Shown here piece after piece: positions 23,951-34,343 of a DNA stretch of 64,000 nt (within the stretch, counting starts at the first letter, position 1; every line of letters begins with the position of its first letter). Location: positions 61,350,439 to 61,414,438 of the forward strand of contig NC_134847.1 of assembly GCF_965363235.1 (NCBI RefSeq). Direction: 5' to 3'. Position numbers and translations under genes: made by a program. Below the pieces are notes generated by a model. That model was not told where the DNA came from. It searched no databases and was given only the letters and a program-made list of their open reading frames with translations. This DNA is from Mytilus galloprovincialis (taxonomy: Eukaryota; Mollusca; Bivalvia; Mytilida; Mytilidae).

Positions 23951-24934
23951 TTAAACATTTTTATTTATAGTGGATTGGGAAACAAATTCTTAAAGTTTAT
24001 ATATAAATCCCTTTCAACTTTCCAGGTGCGAGTGCTGCACCGGAGTTTGAAATCCTATCAATAAGGGGGTAAAAATATACCAAAGTCGACTATCACAGTA
24101 GAGCTTCTCTCGAAGAGAGAAGCGACAGGAATGCAACGCATTTTCCTACTTTTTTTAAAAGGGACGTTTTGGGTCGGAATAAACGCTATCCGTCAATTAC
24201 AAAACATATTTTTACTTCAATTTACCATTTAAACTTCTTTTCGGTTCACTAATTATTCATTTACAGCTTATTTTGACGTCCAGACAGGACTCAAGATTTT
24301 CTGTAACTCCATGACAGGAAGTCCTAATAGAATGAGGATCGCACTGAATATATGCAAATGTAGTATTTTTATGAATTAAATAAACAGTCGAAATAAATTA
24401 TACAGATTTATTAGGCACTTGCTAGTAATTTATCCTAATTTATTATGATGGTAAACTATTTAAAAACCCGGTTCTTTTATTAATTTAGATTGTTCTATAT
24501 TAGCTAAGGGAAATAACTCATCTGAATAAAAGGTTTAAAAAACGCGGGAAATTAAGACTACTCTTTATCAATGAAGGGATCATTTATATGTTGAAAGTAT
24601 TTGTAGAAATGGGGGATATGAATTAAAATGTTATTAAAGGGAAAACATAGATATCTTTGAAATACAAATAAATATGCACAGAAATTAAATATTGAAAAAA
24701 ATATGAAAAAGATTTCAGTAACCTTTGATTTATGCTTCTAGAAAAACAATATAATATCAATAGATGGTGCAATGATAATCAATCGTTTTTGGGTATTTCA
24801 TTGGTTCATAAAGTCTAATAAAATATGTCTGTTAACTCTTAAAAGAAGATTTCAAGGTTTTATATGCTTTCTTATTCTTATGCCAAAAGAGATATGATGA
24901 ATCGCATATGTATTTTTTCCTTACATAAAATTGA
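23951..24934. other. Intergenic, no gene seen; one strong hairpin
   Basis: No coding stretch is supported. At 24103-24123 a 9-bp perfect inverted repeat (GCTTCTCTC / GAGAGAAGC) with a 3-base loop occurs close to GGAATGCAACGC. The rest is AT-rich. Confidence 0.5.
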
Positions 24935-25530
24935 GAATGGAAATGGGGAATTTGCTTTTTATGGATAAATCTAGAATTCAGAAAAAAAAAAAAACAAACG
25001 CGGAAAAATTACTGAAGTTATTCGTTTCAATCTTAAAGAAAAAGAATATAAAATTGAGAATATAAATTGGGAATATGTTAAAGAGCAGACATCAGCCGAA
25101 GTCCACCAATGTGTATTCAAAATCCCGTACCTACAGAGGTTGTCCTCAGCTGGCTCCTAAATAAAAGTGTGTACTAGTTTAATAAAAATGGACGTCACTC
25201 TAAACTCCAACATATAAATCAGTGGCGGATCCAGAAATTTTCATAAGAGGGTGCCCACTGACAGCATAAGAGGGGTCCGCTCCAGTCATGCTTCAATGAT
25301 TCTCGATATAAAGAACTAAATTTCCCTCACAAAATGGAAGGCCCCGTCCCCCTGGGCCACCTATACCTGTCTCTGTAAATGAACTTCAATTAAAAAAAAT
25401 CAAGACAAACAAAGCCCAGAGGTTCCGAACTTTAAGGACAGGCGCAAAAATTTGGTGGGATTAAACATGTGAGATCTTAACCCTCCCACTATATACCGGT
25501 AACTCTAGCCTATGTAGATTAAAGAAACGC
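24935..25530 (-). repeat. Dispersed repeat family B copy, split by a MITE
   Basis: Family B marks (GAGAATATAAATTGGGAATA, CTCAGCTGGCTCCTAAATAA, GACAGGCGCAAAAAT, ATCTTAACCCTCCCA) lie on both sides of a CAGTGGCGGATCCAG element at about 25220-25372. That later element landed inside this repeat. Confidence 0.6.
25220..25372. mobile_element. CAGTGGCGGATCCAG-type MITE
   Basis: Starts CAGTGGCGGATCCAGAAATT and carries the family interior (AGTCATGCTTCAATGATTCT). The right end is degenerate around GGGCCACCTATACCTG. It is nested in family B. Confidence 0.55.
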
Positions 25531-26422
25531 ATACGATTGAAAAAAAGACGTTCATCCTCAACTGTATCAGCCCTTTTATATAAAAAAAATAAATAAATAT
25601 ATATATATATATATATCAGCTGTACAATATAAAGAGTAGCGTTAAGATCTTGCAATACGATTTTTTTTTAATAACCTGGCATATTTAATTCCTAATCTAA
25701 TGGGTGAGCACTGATTCTTGAATACGTATGAAGTGCCTCTCTTAAAATCAATGATATCTAAATATTGTTATTTTTGAAAGCAATCTTTAAATGATAACTA
25801 AAGTTGTCAGTATTCATCGATCTGATGAGTTCACCCTTTTCAACTAATTTTTGCCCCCCCCCCCCTTTTCTACCCCCAATGATCTAAGTCAGTTTAGCTG
25901 CATGCATGGTAGTTTAGTGGTTGTCTGTCGTATTTGTTTTTGTCAATAGTTTTGTTGTATTTCATCAGTCCTACCTCTCTCCCAACCAATATAAAATAGG
26001 CATCTATACTATTAAACGAGAAGACCTCGAGCTCATTTTGGGTGTCGCTTCTCCTCCTTCCACAATAAATTAATCATCATGCCTCTGTGTCCTATAGGTA
26101 ACATGTATAATCGCATTTGTCATCCATTCTTATGATCATTCAGTTGGGGTTATTTTGGGATAAAAACGAAAAAGAATGCGTCCGGATATTTTCCCGTCAT
26201 TGGACAAAACTTTAAGTCAGATTAGACTTCCGGTTTGTGTTTTTCTGTACTTTGAACATACAAAGACTATGAATAAAGTATATAAATTTGCTTTCTGCTC
26301 TCATTTTGAGTTCTAGCATGTATCATCCTTGCTTAACGTGTTTCAGTTTGGGTTATTGTGGGAGGAAAACGAAAATGAATAATATTTGCTATTTACTATC
26401 AATTAGACTATCAATTAGTTTA

Positions 26423-26587
26423 CAGTGGCGGATCCAGAACTTTTCATCGTGAAGGGAGGGGGGCACTGACTGACCTAAAAGGGGGAGGGCGTTCCTCTCA
26501 TGCTTCAGTGATTCCCCATATAATCCACAATTTTTATCAACGAAAACGGGGGCAGGGCCTCCAGGCCCCCAATGGGATCCGCCTATG
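26423..26587. mobile_element. MITE with CAGTGGCGGATCC / GGATCCGCCTATG ends, GTTTA TSD
   Basis: Imperfect terminal inverted repeats are flanked by GTTTA on both sides (26418-26422 and 26588-26592). The interior has GGGGCACTGACTGACCTAAA, and TCATGCTTCAGTGATTCCCC. It was copied along with the surrounding Helitron unit. Confidence 0.65.
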
Positions 26588-26855
26588 GTTTATAATCAAC
26601 GGCGGTCACTGCGGATATATTTCTGTACATACTTACATAAATTAACTATGAATAACTGTATTTGTTATAATTTACTATAAATTCCTTTTCTGTACCTTGA
26701 ATATACAAAGACTATGAATAAAGTATATAAATTTGCTTTCTGCTCTCATTTTGAGTTCTAGCATGTATCATCCTTGCTTAACGTGTTTCAGTTTGGGTTA
26801 TTGTGGGAGGAAAACGAAAATGAATAATATTTGCTATTTACTATCAATAAGTTTA

Positions 26856-27013
26856 CAGTGACAGACTCAGAAATTTTCATAAGGGAGGGGGCACTGACTG
26901 ACCTAAAAGGGGGGGTGGGGGTGGGGGTGCGCGTTCCTCTCATGCTTCAGTGATTCCCCATATAATCAACAAAAAAATTTCAACGCCCCCCCCCCCCCTG
27001 GGATCCGCCTATG
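26856..27013. mobile_element. Second copy of the GTTTA-flanked MITE
   Basis: Same interior and right end as 26423-26587, again between GTTTA words (26851-26855 and 27014-27018). The left end is changed to CAGTGACAGACTCAG. It arose by tandem duplication of the host unit rather than by a new insertion, because flank and element are duplicated together. Confidence 0.6.
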
Positions 27014-27084
27014 GTTTACTATCAACGGCGGTCACTGCAGATATATTTCTGTATACATACATTTACTATGAATAACTGTATTTG

Positions 27085-27087
<3 letters not shown>

Positions 27088-27168
<81 letters not shown>
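27088..27168. repeat. (TA)n microsatellite, about 80 bp
   Basis: An uninterrupted run of about 40 TA units. A shorter run lies at 27291-27305. Confidence 0.95.
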
Positions 27169-27170
<2 letters not shown>

Positions 27171-28050
27171 CGTAAAAAATAATTTTCACATGTGAAGAAC
27201 AGTTATCCTGAAGAGTCCCAATGGAAGGATGAAATCGATAGAATGGAACTGTTAACTTTTTACTTATTTTATTATTTTATTTAATGAATATATATATATA
27301 TATATGCAAGTACCTTTGACTTTTGATACCTTTCCTGAAATTCTCTGTATAGTAATTAAAGTATATATGCATGTTCATAGAGTACAGATAAACAGAAGGT
27401 ATAAAAATCGGTATTTGGAAAATAGGGGGAGGGCAAAAAAATGTGCCCATTCCCTAAGTACCTTTGACTTTTGATATCTCTCCTGAAATTCTCCAGTCAG
27501 TATATTTTTTTTACAGTTTACGTACGCTCTATTTCCCCGCGATTTCGCGGGTGTGTTCTAGTATATTTTTATTTATGTAGTTCATAGCAGTGAAACCTCA
27601 CTCCCGTGATATGCCAAAGGGGGAAACTGAGGATCTATAGTGATAGATCAAGACAAAAAAACAACAACAGCGAACAGAACAGAATGGCAGTTGACATGCA
27701 GTAGGGGATCCAGCAGGGGGGGTATTGGATCCCTCTTGTTTAACCAATCAATGCATTTGAATGGGGACATGTAGTTGGAACTCCCCCCCTCTTTTATGAA
27801 TGGTTTGATTCACCCCTGACACGTAAACGCCCAAATTAAAAGAGGAATAAAATACCAAGTCCCGTGAAACGAAAGAGGGACGAGGGATAATGACTGACCA
27901 GTTGCAATGAGTATGTGTAACAACTCCAATATACTGAGACAAATATCCCGCTTGAGAAGAATACTGGAAATGAAGACGGACAACCACAAATATTATAGGG
28001 AACCATGTTGGATCTTTTTAGAGAAATGTTCCTATAGACTTAGGACAGAT

Positions 28051-28175
28051 GCATTGTCGGAATAATGAGCTGTCAGGATAATGGGTTGTCGAAGTGATAG
28101 ACTGTCGGAATCATGAGTGGGCTTTATGAGTAATGGGCTGTCGGAATTATGGTTGTCGGACTAATGGGTTGTCAC
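28051..28175. repeat. Degenerate minisatellite, TGTCGGAATAATGGG units
   Basis: About seven imperfect units of 15-20 bp built on TGTCGGAATAATGGGT (ATTGTCGGAATAATGAGC, TGTCAGGATAATGGGT, TGTCGGAATCATGAGT, and so on). No coding content. Confidence 0.75.
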
Positions 28176-28372
28176 CAAATTTCCTATAGCTTTAAATTTT
28201 ATGTGTCAGTTTATTTACGAATAAAAACATTTAAAAGGGTTCAGATTGTGTACTATTTAAGACACGTAACCAATGCATTCACAAGTTTGATAATTGCGTT
28301 CAGCTTCTAACAATTACACTTTATAAAACGATATCGTTCATTTGTATATGTTCCAGACTATATGAGTATTTG

Positions 28373-28468
28373 GACCGTACTCGTACGGTCCCAATCGTAT
28401 ACGTATGCTCGTACGGTCCGACCATACGCGTACGGTCGGACCGTATGCGTATATGCGTATGGTCCAGT
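28373..28468. repeat. Cluster of CGTACGGTC palindromes
   Basis: Within about 95 bases the words GGACCGTACTCGTACGGTCC, CGTACGGTCCGACC, CGCGTACGGTCGGACCG and GCGTATGGTCC follow one another. They form overlapping GC-rich dyads in an AT-rich setting. Role unknown; it may be a decayed end of a TIR element or a cruciform-forming site. Confidence 0.6.
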
Positions 28469-28524
28469 ACGAACTGACCTTACATGTTATTGGATCATCT
28501 GGGTTAAATTTAAACAAACATTTT

Positions 28525-28728
28525 TACAATTTGGAAATTAGTATGGCGTTCATTATCACTGGACTAGTATATATTTGTTTAGGGGCCAGCTGAAGGACGC
28601 CTCCGGGTGCGGGAATTTCTCGCTACATTGAAGACCTGTTGGTGACCCTCTGCTGTTGTTTTTTCTATGGTCGGGTTGTTGTCTCTTTGACACATTCCCC
28701 ATTTCCATTCTCAATTTTATTTATCACA
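28525..28728 (+). repeat. Dispersed repeat family B copy
   Basis: TATGGCGTTCATTATCACTG, GGGGCCAGCTGAAGGACGCC, TCCGGGTGCGGG, GTTGTCTCTTTGACACATTC and a CATTTCCATTCTCAATTTTA end. It is nearly the same as 55395-55590 and inverted relative to 57655-57860. Confidence 0.75.
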
Positions 28729-28959
28729 ATCTTTATTTTTAGTTAATTTTGTTATTATTACCAGTGACATATAATACAATTATATGTATTATATGTCTCT
28801 GTTATTACAATTAGATGGATAAAATAAACGAACGAACAATTGAAATTAAATATATGTTAAATTGTATATCTGAATCCTATTCTGGTACTCTTGCCCAAGG
28901 TGACACAAGTAACGTAAAATTGTCTTACATTAACATGTTTGCAGTTCATGCATATTACT

Positions 28960-28993
28960 TTGCATTTGCATTTTTTTTTTTTTTTTTTTTTTT
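28960..28993. repeat. Poly-T tract
   Basis: A run of more than 20 T residues; low-complexity sequence with no other content. Confidence 0.85.
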
Positions 28994-29744
28994 GTGGAAA
29001 GTTGCTTAATATTCTAAAGCAATTGTCCTCCCACATTAGTGTTTACTTCCGATATCTTCAATTTCATTTATTTCAATTATAACTGAACTTCGATCTAATG
29101 AGACGTAGTGCAGTGTTTATGATGATGAACTTTTCATTTCATTGTTAACTATACATAAATTTACTTCAAATTTTTTTGTCAATGGAAACCAAACTGGTCG
29201 GATTAAGTGTGTGTGTGTGTTTGTGTGTATGTTTAATTTTTTTTTTCATCAATGATACTTTTTGTGAGGGCTGGGGACATACCTCTTTTAGTAGAATATC
29301 TTTTATTACATAGAATTTTCTGAATCTTCTCTGCTGTTCAGTAGGTTTCTCACTCTGTTTAAAAAAAAGAAGCTGCGCCATGGATGCATGATACGTCCGT
29401 CGCGTTTTCAAATATGAGAGTGTTGACCCTAAGACATTTAGGTTTAACAACTTGTGAGAATTGGATATCACTTGATATCAACTCTAGCTCGTTATTTAAT
29501 TCAATGAGAAATAACAACTAGGCGAAGGCTTGTTTATTATTATATTAAAATTAAATAACTCGAGTTGATATCAAGCGATATCCATTATCAGTCGTTATGA
29601 AATCTATAAATAATTTCTCAATGTCATATAAAAAAATATATGAAAAACTAAAGGGAGGTTACCTTAATCTATATAAACCAGTCACCGTAGTTTCATGAAA
29701 ACTCCTCAAAGCACTTTAAGAAATATTTTTAAATCATCCCTTTT

Positions 29745-30190
29745 TAGTTCACCTGGACCAAAAGGGTCAAGTGAACTTTTTTCACTTGGCGTCCGTCGTC
29801 GTCTTCCATTAAGTTTTACAAAAATCTGCTTCTCTGAAACTACTTGACCAAGTTCATTATAGAAAGAAATAACTTTAAACAGCAAGAATGTAATATGTAA
29901 AGTAAGATCCACAAACACTTCACCATCACCGAAGCAGAGACTTTTTGTAATGAATTCTATTTTTTTTTAATGTTGAAGAGTGTCCTTTGTTTTATATGCA
30001 CTGCAGCACATAGACCAAGTTGAGCGACACAGGATATTTAGAGCTTCTAGTTTGTTTAATAAAACCCAATAACTTGAGGTTACAGCTTTTTGGGGTTATT
30101 ATCCGACATGCTGACGACGGACGGGCGGACAATAGTATACCATAATCCGTCCCGTATAAAAACTCCAGGGTTCACCACGAAAAATATTAT
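29745..30190. repeat. Copy of the GCTCACC/GGTGAGC family
   Basis: TTAGTTCACCTGGACC, AGGGTCAAGTGAAC, CACTTGGCGTCCGTCGTC and CTGAAACTACTTGACCAAGT mark the family, and CGACGGACGGGCGGACAA lies to the right. Partial and diverged. Another partial copy is at 48150-48380. Confidence 0.5.
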
Positions 30191-30642
30191 TAACTGAGAC
30201 AACAAAAGTACCATGAAATGAAGTTGAAATGATTCCCCTTCACTATGTTCTAAAGACCGTTTTTTATAAAGGACCCAATAATTTGAATTTAATACTAGAA
30301 AGGTTTTGATAGAAGGCTTGCCGAACAAAAATGTGCATTCTATAATTTCATTTAAAAAGGTTAATTTTTTTATCAACGTGAGGTTTTGGTGATTTATTGA
30401 CAATATATGGGACATTTTCATTCATTTAATTACGGTTATAAACTAAAAAAAAGGTCATTTTTAAAGTCAAGAATACCTATTACCTTGTTTCTTTATAATG
30501 ACAGGCACAAATTTTTGGTTATGCTTGCATATTAACAATTTTAAATATCTTTTGAAAGCTTGCTTTGACTTTATCTCTTAAATCTGTAATTGCGAAATAA
30601 AGATGGGCCCGTCTAGGAACCTTCAATCCTTTTTAACAAGAA

Positions 30643-31506
30643 TGCACACGCTGAAATGTCTTGCCTTCTTTACAAATAATTGATATCATGTTGATAGTCC
30701 TAAATATAAAGCTTTATACAACTGTCACATAAACTTAACATTAACCAAGAAAACTAAACATTGACCAATGAACCATGAAAATGAGGTCAAGGTCAGACGA
30801 ACCAACGCCAGACAGGCATGTACAGCTAACAATTCTTCCAACACTTAGCAATGAACCGTGAAAATGAGGTCAAGGTCAAATAAACATGCGCGATTGACAT
30901 ATATAGATCATATTTCCATACACTTAATACAGTTGACCTATTGCATATAGTATTAGAAAAAAAGACGAAAACTAAAAAAACTTAACTTTGACCACTAAAA
31001 CATGAAAATGAGGTCAAGGTCAGATGTCAACTGCAAGTTGGACATGTACACCTTACAGTCCTTCCATACACCGAATATACCAGACCTATTGCTTATAGTA
31101 TCTGAGATATGGACTTGACCACCAAAACTTAACCTTGTTCACTGATCCATGAAATGAGGTCAAGGTCAAGTGAAAACTGCCTGACGGCCATGAGGACCTT
31201 GCAAGGTACGCACATACCAAATATAGTTATCCAATTACTTATAGTAAGAGAGAATTTAACATTTCCAAAAATCTTAACTTTTTTTCAAGTGGTCACTGAA
31301 CCATGACAATGAGGCCAAGGACATTGGACATGTGACTGACGGAAACTGCGTAACATGAGGCATCCATATGCAAAGTATGAAGCATCCAGGTCTTCCACCT
31401 TCTAAAATATAAAGATTTTTAGAAGTTAGCTAACGCAGCTGCCGTAGCCACCCCTGCCGCCAGATCACTATCCCTATATCGAGTTTTCTGCAACAAAAGT
31501 CGCAGG
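30643..31506 (-). repeat. Array-type repeat with AGGTCAAGGTCA words, inverted copy
   Basis: The reverse of the family at 17130-18263, with matching ends (CACACGCTGAAATGTC and AAAAGTCGCAGG). Four exact AGGTCAAGGTCA words are at 30784, 30867, 31011 and 31157, with a fifth altered one near 31312. There is no MITE in this copy. No coding content. Confidence 0.75.
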
Positions 31507-31989
31507 TATTACGTTTACTGATTTATATACATTATGTACCCAATTTATTTAACAGCTGCATGTATACAAGATATAGTTCTGGTAAATCCAACCAATCCAA
31601 TGTTTAAAATTAAATGGTATGCCTTTGACTTCGACTGAAGCGTATTGCTGGTACAAATCTGGTACATATATATGTAATATATAATAATTCTATTGGTCTA
31701 CATGGTCTATACAAATATACGAAACATACATTTTTGGTTTGAATTTATGAACTTGTCGGTAGACCAAAATTTTTAAAGCAACATATTTAGTATATTTACA
31801 CGAGATATGAAGCATAATATGAATGAAATTATCAGGCTTTCTATACCATTATCAAATTAGAATATGCCTAATAATATTAATAATATCGCGGAATAAGAGT
31901 ATAAATGCAAATTAGCTGCCCCAAATAAGCTACATGGATTTCATTCAGAATTCATACCACAACGATGATCTTGAGAGAATAATCTTTTG

Positions 31990-32155
31990 TATTTTTATAC
32001 AAAAACTAATATATATATATAATCTACTTCCAAAATGTCTTCTGTACTATTATTTGTCTGTTTGTCTTTTTATTTTAGCCATGACGTTGTCAGTTTATTT
32101 TCAATCTATGAGTTTGACTGTCATTTTGGTATCTTTCGTCCCACTTATGATGCAC
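31990..32155 (+). mobile_element. Tail fragment of a Penelope-like element
   Basis: TTCTGTACTATTATTTGTCT, CCATGACGTTGTCAGTTT, ATGAGTTTGACTGTC and GGTATCTTTCGTCCC match the 3' tail of the element at 36460-36650. Only the tail is present, as in a strongly 5'-truncated insertion. Confidence 0.6.
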
Positions 32156-32444
32156 AAAAATAACAATTAACGTTAGCAACGTTCTTCCCTGTACATGTAT
32201 CGTTACGTCAAACTGTAATATATTAGGAAAGGAAACATTTTCAACTGATTTAACTGGAAAACGATAACATTGACCCATTTTTTTAAAATGACATTTGACT
32301 TGATTATTATGAAGATTTTCTGTTTCAACTTTATGAACAAATCAACAATGTTTGTTTTTTTAAACAAGATTTATATACAGCAAAAACATACATTTTTTCA
32401 CTAAAATTATGTTATTTAATAAAAAAGAATTTCACCAGAAGCTG

Positions 32445-32715
32445 CTGACTTAAGACAGGGGCATAAATGCGGCAGGGGTTAAACATGTTTTGTTAAATCT
32501 CAACCCTCACCTATAGTTCTATCCATTGTTTAATAACGAAACATATAGCAATACGTACAGTAACAGTCAGTTTCAGTCCGAGTCCATGTCAGAATAGGTA
32601 ACAAAAGAAATTAAGCAAAATAACAATGATACATAAATTAACACAGGATTATTAGCAGTTACTGACATGCCAGCTTCAGACTTCAATCAAACTGATTGAA
32701 ACATTCCTTTGACGT
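32445..32715 (-). repeat. Dispersed repeat family B copy
   Basis: GACAGGGGCATAAATGCGGC, TTAAACATGTTTTG, TCTCAACCCTCACC and TACTGACATGCCAGCTTCAG match 57900-58180. The GGGGCCAGCTGAAGG part is missing here. Confidence 0.6.
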
Positions 32716-32824
32716 CATTTAATTATTGTATCCGTTGTATTTTAGTGGTTGGACTATCAGATACCTTTAATAAACTATAATTTTACCTTTAAAAAGGGAC
32801 AAAGTATATCAGATGGCCGTTGAT

Positions 32825-32967
32825 CTGGGTTGAGTTCAATATCTTAGCAGTACGTAGCGGCTATGTAGCTGCTATCAATATCTATGTAGCAGCTAGTCTA
32901 TAGCTACACGTTCAATATTCAAAATCTACGTAGCACTACTTAGCAGCTACGATACTGAACGCAGCCT
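32825..32967. mobile_element. Short palindrome-rich MITE (GTTCA(A/G)TATC ends)
   Basis: The left end reads GGGTTGAGTTCAATATC. The right end, reversed, reads AGGCTGCGTTCAGTATC. Between them lie many TACGTAGC / GCTACGTA words. No clear target duplication was found. Probably a small non-autonomous DNA transposon. Confidence 0.5.
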
Positions 32968-32999
32968 AACATTCATATTGATGGAACAAAGTAGTAGAG

Positions 33000-34343
33000 A
33001 TATATTATATGCGTTTTAACCAACTTTATATACATTTGAGTTGATTTGGTTTGATTGTTCGCTATATTCTCAAGAATTCTGATCGCATTAAGATAAACTG
33101 TACCTTAATCGCCACAATTTGGTAACACCATTAACGATAAATAAGTCGGAAAGTTTGAAGCGGACGTGTCGATGTACAGTCACACTGCCTCTGAATACAG
33201 ATATAAAGTGAACATTGAATTGGTAAATACATCAAACTATGATATGTCAATAAGTACATTAAAGAAATATCCGATGTAAAATTCAAACGAGCATTATAGA
33301 GACATACGCCGCCCTGTTCATGAAACATACCACATTGTTGAATTACACATTTACTATAAATATACCTATATTCTTTTCATTTGTCAATATTATCGATGAA
33401 GCTAGTAGGTATATCTATCAAAAAAAGGATCAAAAATAAATTGAGGGGCTTTATTTTCTTCATGGTTAATAAAAAAAAACGCATTTTACTTAACAACTTT
33501 TTTACAACCCAAAACTCCAATGTCGTTATGGTAAGAAAAAAGAAAACGTTTTTTTAAAGATATACTTAGGTGAGGTTTTGGAAATTTGTGTCAGATGTTC
33601 GGTCTCCTTGTTTTTTATCCAACGATACAGAGTACAATATTTTTCATAATTTCGCCTGTTTTTCTTTTCATAGAAGACTTCAGTAGCACATCAAAGGTCA
33701 TTTTCCAAAACTTAACCAGACTCTTGATTTATTTAATATCTTTCGATTTGAGAACCAAATAAAATCAATGAAAATGTAAAGTATAAGTTTGAGTCAGCAT
33801 TTTCCCGCCATTGTTTTAAACGAAAAAAGCTCAAAATAGGAGCTCCATGATCTATCTTTACTTTTAGCTTATTGTGTTCCTTAACCGATGCTGTTTCAAC
33901 TTAACTATGTAGAAAATTGCTTGAGCCACAATTCATATTAACAAGAATTCTGTAACTACCGTTCTTGAACAGGAGAAAAAGGATGCAAGTTGCAGAAAAA
34001 GCATATGTACAAAAAACAAATTTCCGGATCTGTAGGATATGATGTTTTGAAAATATTTAAACTCAAATGAAATAGAAAAAGAAAAAAAAATACGAAACAC
34101 TTGTACATCAAATTTTTCTTCGCTTAATACGATTAAAGCATTTAAGTATGACTCCACCTAAGAATCATGCAATATGAAGAAAAAGTGATTTACCCTATGT
34201 AACCAATATGCTAGATATTTGGTTATGTGACATACTTTGAGTAAAAATTAACATATTTTCAACCATAATTGTTAATGTCATTTATACTCTAATAAAAATT
34301 CAGATGGGCATGTTTTTCTCACTATATAAGTATTGGAAATATT
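33000..34343. other. Intergenic, no gene seen; possible TIR pair
   Basis: No exon is supported. CTTAGGTGAGG at about 33568 and its inverted form CTCCACCTAAG at about 34153 could bound a 0.6-kb TIR element, but no target duplication is visible. AT-rich throughout. Confidence 0.35.

Larger units (their letters stand above)
26003..27561 (+). mobile_element. Non-autonomous Helitron (plus strand) with internal tandem duplication
   Basis: It starts TCTATACTATTAAACGAGAA after an A. It ends with the hairpin CCCGCGATTTCGCGGG, TGTGTT and CTAG, followed by T: the full Helitron signature, including insertion between A and T. Inside, a unit of about 450 bp is present twice (CTGTAC at 26245 and 26700; TCATCCTTGCTTAACGTGTT in both). 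Each unit carries a CAGTGGCGGATCC MITE. A long TA run at 27088-27168 follows. It has no coding capacity. The same family is at 21145-22212. Confidence 0.85.

Noticed and set aside
33568-34162. CTTAGGTG / CACCTAAG inverted pair
   Set aside because: The match is short and there is no target duplication; it is kept only as a remark.
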